This document shows, piece by piece, positions 21,831 through 34,000 of a DNA stretch of 64,000 bases. Position 1 is the stretch's first letter. Each line of letters starts with the position of its first letter. The notes beneath the pieces were generated by a model. That model searched no databases. It worked only from the letters and a program-made list of their open reading frames with translations, and had not been told where the DNA came from. The position numbers were made by a program, and so were the translations under genes. The stretch comes from Acheta domesticus (lineage: Eukaryota > Arthropoda > Insecta > Orthoptera > Gryllidae), in NCBI GenBank assembly GCA_031308135.1, contig JAHLJT010009436.1, forward strand, positions 220,549,286 through 220,613,285. Direction: 5' to 3'.

Positions 21831-23009
21831 TTTTATGAGCGATCAGTTGGCAATACATTGGAAACGTCGCGATACGGCAATTTTGAATTCGTAGAAATCT
21901 TCTTATTGTTAGTCAACGTAGATGAGACGATAAGGGGTCTTTATTTATTTGTCTTTTATGTTACAATGTCTCTTCGTTAATCAAGATGATCCTATCATTG
22001 ACGAAAGGGCAAAGCACGCCAAAAAAATGGCTCATTTTCGTTAAAACCTCTAAATTTTCTGAATTTGTAAAAGTGCATCAACTAGAATATTGGCGATCGA
22101 GATTTTTCTTAATAGAATCCCTTCTTGGTAAGTAAATCTTTACACTATTTTGTGAAAATATGAGTAGTTTTCGTGGCATTTTGTGGGAAACAGACTTAAT
22201 TTTTAAACAATTTTCTCAAAAATGGCGCCAAAATATTCCTTTACATTTTTTCCTCTGATGTGGAAAAGGACGGTAAAGACTATAATACTGTTTCAATTTT
22301 CTACGAACCCTTAATTTTCAGAAACTGCAAAAACTGAACTTTGCAAAAGTACAGTATTGACGATAGAGATGTTTTTTTCTTCGTGAAATCTACTCCAAAG
22401 ATTTAGATCTCTCAATAAGGTTATGTACACATTTTTGAAAAAAAAAAGTAGTTTTCGCGTAATTTCTGCTTGAAGTGAATGCAGTTCATAACTTTTTTCT
22501 CAAAAAATCTCCAAATATTTTTCTTAAAGATTCTTTCACGGAAAAAGCAAATGACTCTTAAAATTGCGCAGTTCAGCGAACAAATTGTTATTTTTGAAAA
22601 TCACAAGCAAAAAATTAACATTGTAAAACCATAATAATGATAACAGATTTTTTTCCTTAATGTAATCTGTTCTTTAAAACTAGATCAGGAAAAAATATAT
22701 AAATGAAACTGTTTTTATAACTGCAAATGCAAATGTTTAATATTTTTATAGCATCGGCAAGATAAAGTTTAGCTGTGTTTTTGATGGTTTAGGAGTAACG
22801 CGATTGGCGAGTTAACTCTTAAGGACCTGACTTTCAATCCCAGCGCGGAGAAAAAATGCTGGATGAAAACAAATTTTGCAGGTTCATGTATTGTAATATA
22901 GCGTAGCCTTTACAAATAATGCGAGAAAGTATGTGCAGTAATAGCCCAACAAGTTTTCTCATTATTGGTTTAGATTATAACAAATAAGATAATTGGCTGA
23001 CTTTATGGA
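21831..23009. other. AT-rich dispersed-repeat DNA
   Basis: No gene. Segments such as CGCGTAATTTCTGCTTGAAG (about 22458) recur in diverged form near 23691, and TTTGGAGCC-type phrases recur at 46.5 and 52.6 kb. It looks like an old repeat family without clear ends. Confidence 0.4.
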
Positions 23010-23565
23010 CAGGGTTCGGCTCACTAAAACAACGGCGCACGGTTCACTTGCGAATGGTTCACTCGCGCGGACCACGAGAACGGATCACTCAGGGAGCGAG
23101 CGGGAAGATGCCTTTGTGCTTGCATTGTGCATTGTGCGGTGTGGTGCGAATGTGTAATGGAGAATTACAATGGTTTATTTTTCGCGTTTTTGCGTAAACT
23201 ATATTGTGAATGTGTAATGGAGAATTACAATGGTTTATTTTTCGCGGATTTGCGTAAACTATATTGCGAACGTGTAATGGAGAATTGCAATGGTTTATTT
23301 TTCGCGGATTTGCGTAAACATTTCAGGTGAGTATTTGCATAAAATGCGTTGGTAATTATGCGTTGGACAGACTCAAGGATGTTTTATGTTAACGCGAGGG
23401 CCGAAGGCCCGAGCCTCGTCCTCAACTTGTACACGGGTAGCGAAGCGTCACGATTCCACACGAAAGAGCGTTGGCCACGTGGCCGTGTGGCCGGGCACAC
23501 TGTGGCGGCGCCGCGAGTGACTCGTTCGGAACCGAATCGTGCGCGTCAATAGGAGCCGAACCCTG
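23010..23565 (+). mobile_element. hAT-like MITE with internal minisatellite
   Basis: Starts CAGGGTTCGGCTC and ends GAGCCGAACCCTG (13-bp perfect inverted repeat); weaker inverted similarity extends to about 55 bp. Terminus style suggests hAT, but the flanking octamers do not match, so the target duplication is lost or the assignment is wrong. The interior carries a 60-bp tandem repeat. Confidence 0.7.
23148..23326 (+). repeat. 60-bp tandem repeat, three in-frame copies
   Basis: Three copies with exact 60-bp period. They keep one reading frame (23127-23330) encoding a 20-residue unit around VMENYNGLFFADLRKLYC. The last copy runs into CAG/GTGAGT at 23324-23332, a consensus splice donor. May be a first exon of a lost transposase gene; function unknown. 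Confidence 0.75.
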
Positions 23566-24780
23566 TCCTTGAAATTTACCAGATAATTAAATACAACACA
23601 AAACAAACAAAAAATTTGGCGATTCAAATGTTTTCCCTGTCTCTTGTTGAAACAGTTTATATACTTTTTTGAAACAAATATTTGTTCGCGAAATTTCTGC
23701 TTGAAGTTCAATCAATATATAACTTTTGGCAAAAATGGCTCCGAATATTTTCTTAATTTTTTTCAGCAAATGACGCTTAAAAATTCTGCGAACAAACTGT
23801 AGAATTAAAAAATAAAAAAAGTAACGTAAACAAAATTCTATTCTCAGTTGTTTGATAGAAAACATCAGGCAAACGTATTTTCATATGAAGCCGACATTCA
23901 TTCATTATTCTTGGAGTACACTCTGCACTTACATTCTCCACTTCAGAGCGTACATGATGGAAAGATCCATCATGAGTGTGCAGACCCTTTTCTGGATTTG
24001 GAGGGAAAATGGGAGCAGAATCAGGGAAAATTGCCCGTGCTCGCGGAAGCATCAGGCCAGTCAGTATTCCTCCATAGTCAGGCATCCCATGTGGGCAAGT
24101 AGCTCGTGCGAGCGTAGTTTGACACGCCTGCCCCTGGCCAGAACCGTTCTAGTTTTGAGAGAATTCAGAACCTGACATGCCGAGGGAACTTCGCTCTGTG
24201 GATACGATAGAAGAATATAAGATTAATTTGTACTCAAACAACGATTTACAATGTATATATCAGAAAAAATAATTTTAGGGTGAACGTTTAATTAAATCTT
24301 TGAATATTTGTTATTGAATTTTTAAATAATTCACTAATTACTTGTAACATAAATGAGTTTTTTTGAGTTGTTTATATCACTGAAACTTACAGACATCTGA
24401 AGATGGATTGAAATTTAATATAATAAATAATAAAATGATATTTTGAATAATGAAATGTTGACAGTTTTGAACACAAAGAATGTAATTTATATTGATTGAG
24501 TGAAATGATTGGAGTCTTTCAGTTCGTAGCTCTAAAAAAATTGAGAAAATTAGCTGAAACATGACAGCTTCGTTAGTTAAATAAACGGGTAAAAAAAAAG
24601 AACTGAAGCTTTTAGAAAACTAAAAGCTTTTCCTAAAAGCTTCTATTCCTTTTTTCTAAAAAGTGATATTTTGCATTCTCGTGATTTATTTTTTAAAAAT
24701 TATAAACTAAACAGAAAATACAAGTGGTTCACTGCTAGAAAGGATGTTCTAAAAGGAAGATCTGGTAAAAAATAAGAAAT
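23566..24780. other. no gene; AT-rich, hairpin at 24606-24646
   Basis: Downstream of SMG1. A stem GAAGCTTTTAG ... CTAAAAGCTTC sits at about 24606-24646. No domain-bearing frame was found. Confidence 0.4.
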
Positions 24781-24799
24781 TGTATATTTAGTTTATCTT

Positions 24800-24826
24800 A
24801 ATTTTATTGAAAAAAAGCTTTATTTT
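24800..24826 (-). terminator. SMG1 polyadenylation signals
   Basis: On the minus strand AATAAA occurs at 24824-24819 and 24808-24803, about 240-260 bp after the SMG1 stop codon. They predict a 3' UTR of roughly 260-290 nt. Confidence 0.55.
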
Positions 24827-25060
24827 TATATAAAATACAATTCACTGAATTTATTCCAGAACATTAAAAAAATGAACTGTCCATTTTATAATAACATAGT
24901 GAAATTACACAATTAAGTAAGTTATAAACACATTTTTCGAGAATTTCTATTGATCTACAGCGACATCATAAAGGATCTTGCAAATTAATACTCATTAGTT
25001 TTCTCCCTTCGGAGATCACCGAAGGAATACATCATGTGTTGATACCCAGTGTTTTCAAAA

Positions 25061-28000
25061 TCACACCCACGGTGTCCAGCCTTCGTACAAAAGCGCCAAG
25101 TTATCCAAATTCATAGCTTCATTTGTAACATAATCGACTTGTTCCTGCACAGAATATTTTCTTCCCGTGTCCGGATCTCGACCCTCAAGTTTCATTCGAA
25201 CTCTGCGCCACACACCCAACGCGTAGGAATTTCGTGCTTGGACAGCTTTCCCAGATTTTGAGCCTCTTTCAGTTTTGACGACTTTTGGAACTTGTGTATC
25301 TTCCTTTGAAACCATACAATTTCTTTCAGCACGAGACCCTCCTAAGAAAATTTCTTCGCTTGCTGTTTCACGTTTCATTTGGTCTCCGATATTATCAGCT
25401 AATTCTAGGATTTCTGCATAAATATAATTGGTCTTCTCTTTAATAAATTCTATGTGTTTCAGGCTTTGTATAATTTTATCATCATCTAGATTTTCATTCA
25501 TCAGTTCTCTGATTAACGTTGAGTAATACTCAGAAAATGTGCGGTAAGTAATGAGATAGTTTTTAAAGTCATCACGGATACCGGCTTCACTTTTCGCTAA
25601 AGACTTAATAAGTTTGTGTACATCAAACATCAATTCTCGATGGATTGCAAAGTAATCTCTTATGGTCACAACATGCTTTTTAAGATTTTTCTTGACTACA
25701 CAAAAATCATCTAATAATTTTGTCTTCTGTTTCTGAAACGTTTTTATCTTATCAGATATCAGTATTTCTACTTTATGTAACCAATTGAGGTCAACCGTTT
25801 CTTCAGGAGCCAACAAGTGGATTAATGCTATCTCTCGAGTACTAATTGACTGTTCACAATTTCCAGCTAAGGCACAACTTCTTTCCAAGTATTCTAACAT
25901 CTGCAAAAACGATGTATCGTTCGCAATTGCTTCCGATGTTCTTGTCCTCAATGCTTCGTGGTGCAAAATAGCGTTACACGTACTGCCTACAACTGTTGTC
26001 AGGGTTTGTAGCGTACCAAATCGCGAAGTTCGTTTTTGCCACTCAGAATCAAAAGTTGTCATTACTTCACTTAATGCAGGATTTGCTCCTGATACCCACT
26101 TCAGACGCTGTTCAATACTGACTACTAAGACATTATGATGATTATGGACATCATTTAAGCGTGATTGCAGCGTTAGCAGTGAGGTAGATGTTTTCCTTAT
26201 TTCTCTCATGAATGTCGTTCTGTTGACAGGTAGTAAAGAAGACATTAGAACATTTTGTGGTAAAAGATCTTCGTACAGCCAATGATGGGCGGTGAGTTGA
26301 AGCTGTAGTCTGTGTGATGTTGACCTCCAAAATTCATATTCCTGTTGGATTCGTAAAGCATATTCACGCTGTTGCCAAGCGTTTTCGAGGTTGCTCGTGA
26401 GGAGTGACGCTTCTTTAAGAGCTGCGGTATTTACGAGACCTCCTTTTACACAATTGTCCACACACGTGTGAATTAATTCTTCCAGAGAAATGTCGCCTTC
26501 AGAATCTTTGCCTCGTCGCTCCACTTCCATTTCGATGTTAAATCCTAAGCAGTGGCGCAAATGGAAACATAATAGCAGAGCAAGAATTTGCGAAGACACG
26601 CCAAACATATGTCGTCGCACATAATCCGCAGTGAATTGTCTAATTGGTTTACTTATACGGTTATTATCATATATCGGAGATTCCATACGTGCCATTTGAG
26701 AACACAACGCAAAGAAATCTTGTATTATCTGCAGACGTTTCAAAAAGAAAATGGCGTCTAAAACACCTCTCACACGATCACCTACTACAAACGCCGACAA
26801 TGCTTTAGCTTCTCTAATTTGGTCTATGGTCTTCCAGGACATAGGAATATCAATTCTTTCAAAAGCAGCTGCAAACGTAGTGCCTTCAATTTGCAATGCT
26901 TCGAAAAGACAGTTAAACCCCATTAACAGCATATTCCCTGGACTCAGTCCATCTTCTCCGCCAATTTCCTTATGCCTTTCAGAACAATAAAGAAATAAAG
27001 ATTCGAATTTACTTTGGAGCACATTAACAAGTTTCTGTGTGTGGTTATGAGGGGACTCCATGTCCATTATAACGTAACGCAAATGCAGTTCCAATTGAGC
27101 TATCAAATCTGGAATAGGACATCCAATACTTTGAATAATTTCGTCTAAAGTGTTAATAACTGACAGAACACTAGGCTCTTCGATCTGAAGTGTCTTTAGA
27201 GCTTCGGGAAGAATGATTGTATGAAAATTAAAATTCAGTTCTTTCAAATCTCTAAACATTATATTGCACGAATGTATACACTGCAAAATTAGTCTGAGTC
27301 TTGCAATATCATCAGCTTCTGTAGGAGGGAGATTCTCTTCATGAGAAAGGAGTTTGCAAAATTCGTACAGTAAGGTGTTGAGAAAGTGCATTTCATCAAG
27401 AAACCATTCCCCATCAAATGACGTCAGATCCATTAGATATTCTCCAGCACTCGTAGCCGTTGCTTCTTTCATTAGATACTGTCGGTTGAGAGAACATAAC
27501 GTTGTGAGTGCTACGCACTCTATTGCCATGTTTGTGGTTTGTTCTCTCTTGCGAAAATTTTCTAGTGCTTTCTGGGCTTCTCTATAGTCATTTTCAAACT
27601 TAGCAATACTATCAGGTAAGCCTTTTGAAGTCATCTTCTCTGCAGCGTAAGAAAGGCGAACATTGGCATTTTGTAATGCAGATTGTAAGTGATAACTGAA
27701 AGACACAGCAGTATGACAAAGGATATTGTTTCTGTTAGTGTCAGGTGAAAAAAGTGATTGAAATTGATCTGCCACTTCCCGACACCTTTCAACGGATATG
27801 TTCTCGAGTAAATATTTGGCCCAACGAATAAAGCACACTGTTCTATGCGATTCAAAATACGAAACGGGATATAATCCTGCAATAGATCCATACTGTCTCA
27901 ACAAATCCAAACAAGTGCGTATCAACGTAGTTTGTTGTTGTATTAATCTTTTAAATTCTATATCCGATTGCTCATACTGTATTACCATTTGATTTTGTCC

Positions 28001-31000
28001 AGCATTCTGCAAAATTTCGTTTACGTGAACATTTACTATGTTATTACTTTCATCTTCACGGTAACTCAATTTTGCTGCCCATTCGTCCAATTCTGTACTT
28101 CTAACAGAAGACAAAGCTGTACTTTGAATATTATAACGCTTTTCTACGTCTTCCAATTTAGTTTTTAACATTTCTCTAGCGTTTCTTTTGGTATCTTGAG
28201 CTTCCTTGAATTTAATATACCGAGATCCTAATGTGTAGAGTCGGTTATCACTTCCAGGACCTTCAGTTATGGCTTCTTTCACCAACTCAATCTCCATGAG
28301 ATATTCATGTGAAGCCTTTTCTATTAGTGGAATCTCATTACGTATCTCGATCCACTTTTTCAAAAGATTTTCTAATTGTGGCACAGAAATAACTAAATCA
28401 TCTCTATTATTCATCCACACTGATTTAATTTCTGTCATGCGAATGCAGAACATAGACTGTGCCACTTCCCTTTCCAACTCTTTTCTTCTTTGTTTTGATT
28501 CTAAAACAAGAGCCTGACCTCCGTACACAGCTCCCGTGAAAACTTCGTCATTTTCTGGTTTCCAGTCAATAAGAGGATCATAAACAAACGCTTCGAGGAG
28601 GGTAAGTAGTGTCTCACGACCTTTTCTCATAACTTTCAGAACATGTTCTGATGTTTGGCGAAAAATCCCTTCTACTCCTGTTACTCCCAGGCCTGTGCAA
28701 ATATTAGGAGTCATGCGGAAAGGTACTTTCTCAGGAATTCTGAGTGTTGTACCTTTTTCGAAGCAAACATTGTAATCAATATGCACCACCTCTCCTGTAT
28801 TAAGATCTACCAAAATATTATCCAAGTGTCGATCACCAAGACCAATTATGTAACCGATCATTGACATTACTGCAACTGAACACGAATATGTTCGTACGAT
28901 TTGCCACCAATGACTAGCGTTTACACTATTGTACCACAGTTCTTTCGCCAGAAGGTCTTTTGGAGTTTCTTCCATCAGTTCGGTTAATACTTGTCTTAAT
29001 ACCGGTAACGGCCACTCCTTGCGGTTGTTCGTGTTGCTAATGCCTACTTCTTTCAGAAGAGGGCGAAGTTTATTGAAGAATAGTTCTGATGGTCTCATAA
29101 CTTGCGCTGTACTGTTGGGTGCGGTGTCACCACCAGATGCTTGGACTTTAAGTGAAACCTGCAAAACCTGCCGTTGCTGCCAGCGTTTGTAAAGACTAAA
29201 CAAGGGGGTAACGCCATCAACCCAGCTGATCAACCCACTGCATGGGCCCAGAGGAATCACTGAATAATGTCTGGCAATATAGCTGTCGGCGTCTGGACCA
29301 TGTTGCATCATTGTGTTGGCTACTCTAAGAAACTGCATAATACGCTCATCAAGATGCAAATCTTCTAGACCCTTCAGCAGATACGAATACACATGTCCAT
29401 CAGATCCACGGAACATCAGCTTCTTCGGCTTTGTTTTCGTGGGAAGAATTGTAACATTATTATCAACAGCAGCAATTCTAATCGAATGCTTTTCACTAGA
29501 CGGAACACCAGGCATAGCAATGTTAGACTTCATTGCAGAAAGAACAGGACTTACATTAGAAATGTGGATTGTATAAGCTGTGCGTTTCTGAAAGCGTTGT
29601 TGAAGACGGGACTGAAATTGTTTCATAGGTTGCCATGATTCACTAGGACAACGTGGATTAGCCGGGAATTTTAATTTGTTCAATGCATCACACACACAAT
29701 CTCCAAACTTTTCCTGGAACCATTTTTCATGAGGAGTTTCTGGAGGAACAGAAGTGATACACTGTAGTTGCTCTAACACAAACACAATTGGTTTGAAAAC
29801 GATGCGGTGTTTTTCTGTAATTAATTTCAATTTGAGGTCAGAATCGAGGGTCATGTTCTTGTCAACTCGAATTACTTCTTGTTCTAGTTGCGTCAGGCAA
29901 CGTGCTATTTCAGACTGATGCTGTACCAGTGTACCTAGCCACAACTCATCCCATAGTAAGGTGATACGTCGCAATTCCTGTACAAGTAGTTTGACATGCA
30001 AAACAATCTCTGGAAACTTTTTGGCAAGAAAATCAACCATCGTCTGGAAGCAATTTTTGAGAACGGGAATCTTATTCTCTCTTTCAATGGTCTCATCATC
30101 GTCGTCTTCCTCTTCTATTTCATCTGGATAACTGTACATATCATTTTTTTCTGAAGTTTCTAAAGAATGAACACTTAACAATTCATGAGTTGAAGTAGGC
30201 ATATGTATGTCTGAAAGCCTCGTTCCTGTAATGGCACCGACGACAGCTGGGAAAGTAATTTGATGAGAAGCATCAACTGCAACCCGACAGAGAAGTTCTG
30301 ACACTTGTTTTCGAACATATGCTTCAGGATGGCCTAGCCTAGAAAACAATTGTGGAATGATTCCTTTCCAAGGTCGTGTAGGTGTTGAACTCAATCCATT
30401 TTCTAATACGTCTTGAAGTGCGAAAGGATACTTCGCGATAAGACGCAATAAGCGTAGGCAAGCAGTGATAGTTGTACCATCAGGACCCTCATAGTTACAT
30501 AAATTCAGGTACTTAAAATATGACTCAGCAGAGATTTTATAATACATGAAAGATCTTTTGTGAGCACTTCTCCAGATTTCAGCTAATTGTGGAAGTAATT
30601 CGTGCGATGATTCACTGAGTATATTAACTGTTCTAAGATGCGTTTCAATCTTCTTTGAAACACTGTCGTCCAACACAAGGTCTTCTCCGTCAAATGTAGT
30701 TGTCTGATTAAGAACTGCAAACACTTCATCCAAATTTTCAGAAGACGTTCCCAAGGGAAAAAGATCTTGAAGGGCATTCCTCTCCGCGTCGGTGAGCTGT
30801 AATCCTCCTTTGCTGGACCCGTCAACACATCGTCGACCGCATCGGTAACACCAAGCAGCGAATCCACTCCATGCCTTTTCCAGAGCAGGGCATTGACAAA
30901 CACTTGTGTACAGAAGGCGTCCTATGACAGTGTCTGTGGAAGACACTACATTACTGTCACGCTGAAACAGCGAATCGAATTGTTCCGGGGTAATAGAATT

Positions 31001-34000
31001 CAATGCATTTGCATAATTACCACAACTTGGAATTTTACATGAAAATATTTGGCTCAGGTGTTCTTTTAATTCGACCTCTAAATGACATTCTATTTGAAGC
31101 CATTTTGCTAATGTGAGCAACGTTCGAGATTTTCTTTCTTGCATTTCAAGATCAATATCAACAGGCAAATCCAGTATTGCGATGCTTGTTAAAGCACACA
31201 CTTCTACTGCAGAACTATGGCAATTTGAATAATACAACAATTTTGCTCCTTCCATGCATGCCTTTGCAGTTCTAGCATTCCAAGTTTCACTGATGCACGA
31301 ATTGAAACTAATAAAATCTGTTATAACTTGTTTCAATGAAATATCTTTAAAAGGAATACAATCCGTTATTAAACCACTACATGACACACATTGTAATAGC
31401 AATTTTTTGGCCAAACAGTAATTACCTTCTTTACGAGCAATCCTTGAGATGTCTAAATACAAATCATTTACTTGATTATGAAATCTTTTTCCGTTCATCT
31501 GATCAAAATATTCGGTCCACCATACTACATTTGTGAGAACAGATGTATTTACATAATTCAGTTTTGATTTCCACTCACTTGTAGTAAACATATTTTTTTC
31601 TGGTTCTCCGCGTAACACTGATAGAAGTCCTGCTCCAGCGAAATTTGATATTACACAGCTATGCAAAATTTCAGATGGCATATTTCCTAAACCTTCTTGT
31701 AGGTATCGTTTCGTTACTGTCATACATTTTTCAATAAGCGCTTTCATGCAAGCCTTTTGTTCAGAAAAACGCGTTTCCTCAATTTTCTTTCGGTTGATAT
31801 CAATAGCTAATTGCAAAGAAATGTTCACCAGAGTTGCTTCTATGTAGTTAATTAGAACACTACTGTTCCAAAGCTTATCTGTATTAATGGAAGATTCTTC
31901 AAAATGCAGGCTATTCCACTTTTCTAGTTCAACGAAAGCCAATAATCCGTATTCTTGAAAATGTTTCATGGCATGGACTTGTTCGATAGTAAACCCATTT
32001 CCAAACAATTTTTTCGATGTGGCATTTACTTGTTCAGTATCGACAAAATCATCTTGTTGATTCCATTTTAGAAATTCTTCGAAATTTTTAAGCGACAAAT
32101 AACAGTTCTTTACTTGCTCTGAGATGAACTCTGTGAGTAGCTGATCAGATTCACGCCGGTCATTGGGTTTCACAAGACCACCTTCTTCGTTTTTGGTCGA
32201 TGTTGCTGAAACTTTTACACCCAAAACTTGAGTATAACTGTTCAGTGCGGATTCATATTTACTAGCTGCTTGTTCAGCAACAGCATGAAGCCATTGAAAC
32301 TTTCTGCCATGTCCAAGGCACCAAGAAAACAAACCAACAATTGCTCTTGGTTCACGTAATCTACATAACGCCCAACTCAGATACAATACTGTACGCTCAA
32401 ATTCTGATCCCTGGATATTTTTAGAATCCACGAGATCTTGAAGAAAACAATGAGCATATCTCACAACTGTAGCAGCACAGCCGGAATGAAGTGCTACTAC
32501 AATAACAGCCATTCGAATTCGCACAAACCACTGAGCACATGTATTCTTGTTCGTGTGAAAAAAGAGCCTCACTGTTTTCGAAGGGGGAGACAAAGTCGTA
32601 GAACCTTCGGCTGCATTGTAGATACATTTCTCTAAATTTTCTAAGAACTCTAGCAACAACCTCACTCGTCGATGTTCCCAATTTCCCATATCAGATTGTC
32701 CATTAAAACGACTACTGGCTGAATCCGACGGTTTTTGAGGCGGTAACGGAATTGCTTGCTGTTGATCTTGCTCTATTGCCAAGTCGCTCGCAGAATTAAT
32801 TGCAGTTGAACCATTTCTCATAAAAGAATTGCTAGAAAGGCTAACATAATCACCTGATCCGAGGCTGCCATCATTTCGCAGTGGAGCACAGGAGCTGGAA
32901 AAAGTGTTGTCAGAAAGGGTATCTGGTTTGCCCTCCATTTCGGGAAGACAGAACGTGGTGTGCAACTCTTGAACCAAGTTTTTTATTGCACATTCAATAC
33001 TTGTAAATGTATCTTGGGGTTTTCCTAACGGAGTTCTTAACTTTGTTGTAGTGCAAAACTGAGCAGCTTGCCAGGATAAAGATGATAATAATACCATGTC
33101 ATTTGCAGACACAACGTGATTAAACAAAGTCCATGTTTTCTGATCTTCTTGTGTATGAAAACATTTTCCAGAAGAACTGTGGAACGTATCTAGCATCCAA
33201 TTCGTCTCTAAAGACAAAACCCCATTTAACACGTAACCAATTAGTTTCTTAAAATGAATTCCTGGCATTCTGCCGCATGTATTCTTAATTATATAATGCT
33301 TTTGAATGCCATGTATACACTGTTGAGAAAATGTAATATTTCTTAAGTTATCCCGTTTCGGTTTCATTAATTCTTCAATTCCACTAATAATTATATACCA
33401 AGGAAGCAGAGTCATCACCTGACACGATTTTGAACTAACAACATCATTATTTGAATTATTATGAAGGAAACAAAGACTCAAAATACTTAACAAAAATTGA
33501 GGGTTCCATGGAGTTTTATTACAGCTAAGCAATTCTTCTAAATTCTGCAATACTTTCAACACTATCATTTCATCATGAGTGTGTCCAGCGGACACAAGTG
33601 CTTGTAGAAAATCGCCAAATTCCTGAGCGTGTTGTAAGATACGTATATACGACTTTACTTGTGTGATAACATCTCTTGTCCAATCCAGAGAGAGAGATAT
33701 GGTTTGTTGTGATGAAACATTAGTCAGAATTTTGGTTAAAACTACAAGTATCAGAGAAAAATATCCACTAGTTGGAGACGTAGAACCAAAAGAACTTAAA
33801 ACCAATTGAAGACCCAAGACATCACAAACATTTGAGACATCACTTACTGCACTAACTAAACCACTACTAGAGACAAAATTATTATTCACAGTGCAGTGAG
33901 TGTATAAAAGATAAATAATACAATATTGCAATGTAGGACTGTAATTAACAAGACTTTTGTTAAAAGGTTCAAGTTTCACAGCTAAAAGTTCTAATATACT

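Noticed and set aside
22783..22850. tRNA-like stretch with B-box-like TTTCAATCCCAGC
   Set aside because: No convincing cloverleaf or A box; acceptor arms do not pair.
23147..23330. 60-bp spaced repeats considered as a CRISPR array
   Set aside because: Units are contiguous without spacers, in a eukaryotic MITE.
23010..23565. Octamers flanking the hAT-like MITE as a target duplication
   Set aside because: TTTATGGA and TCCTTGAA match at only about half the positions.
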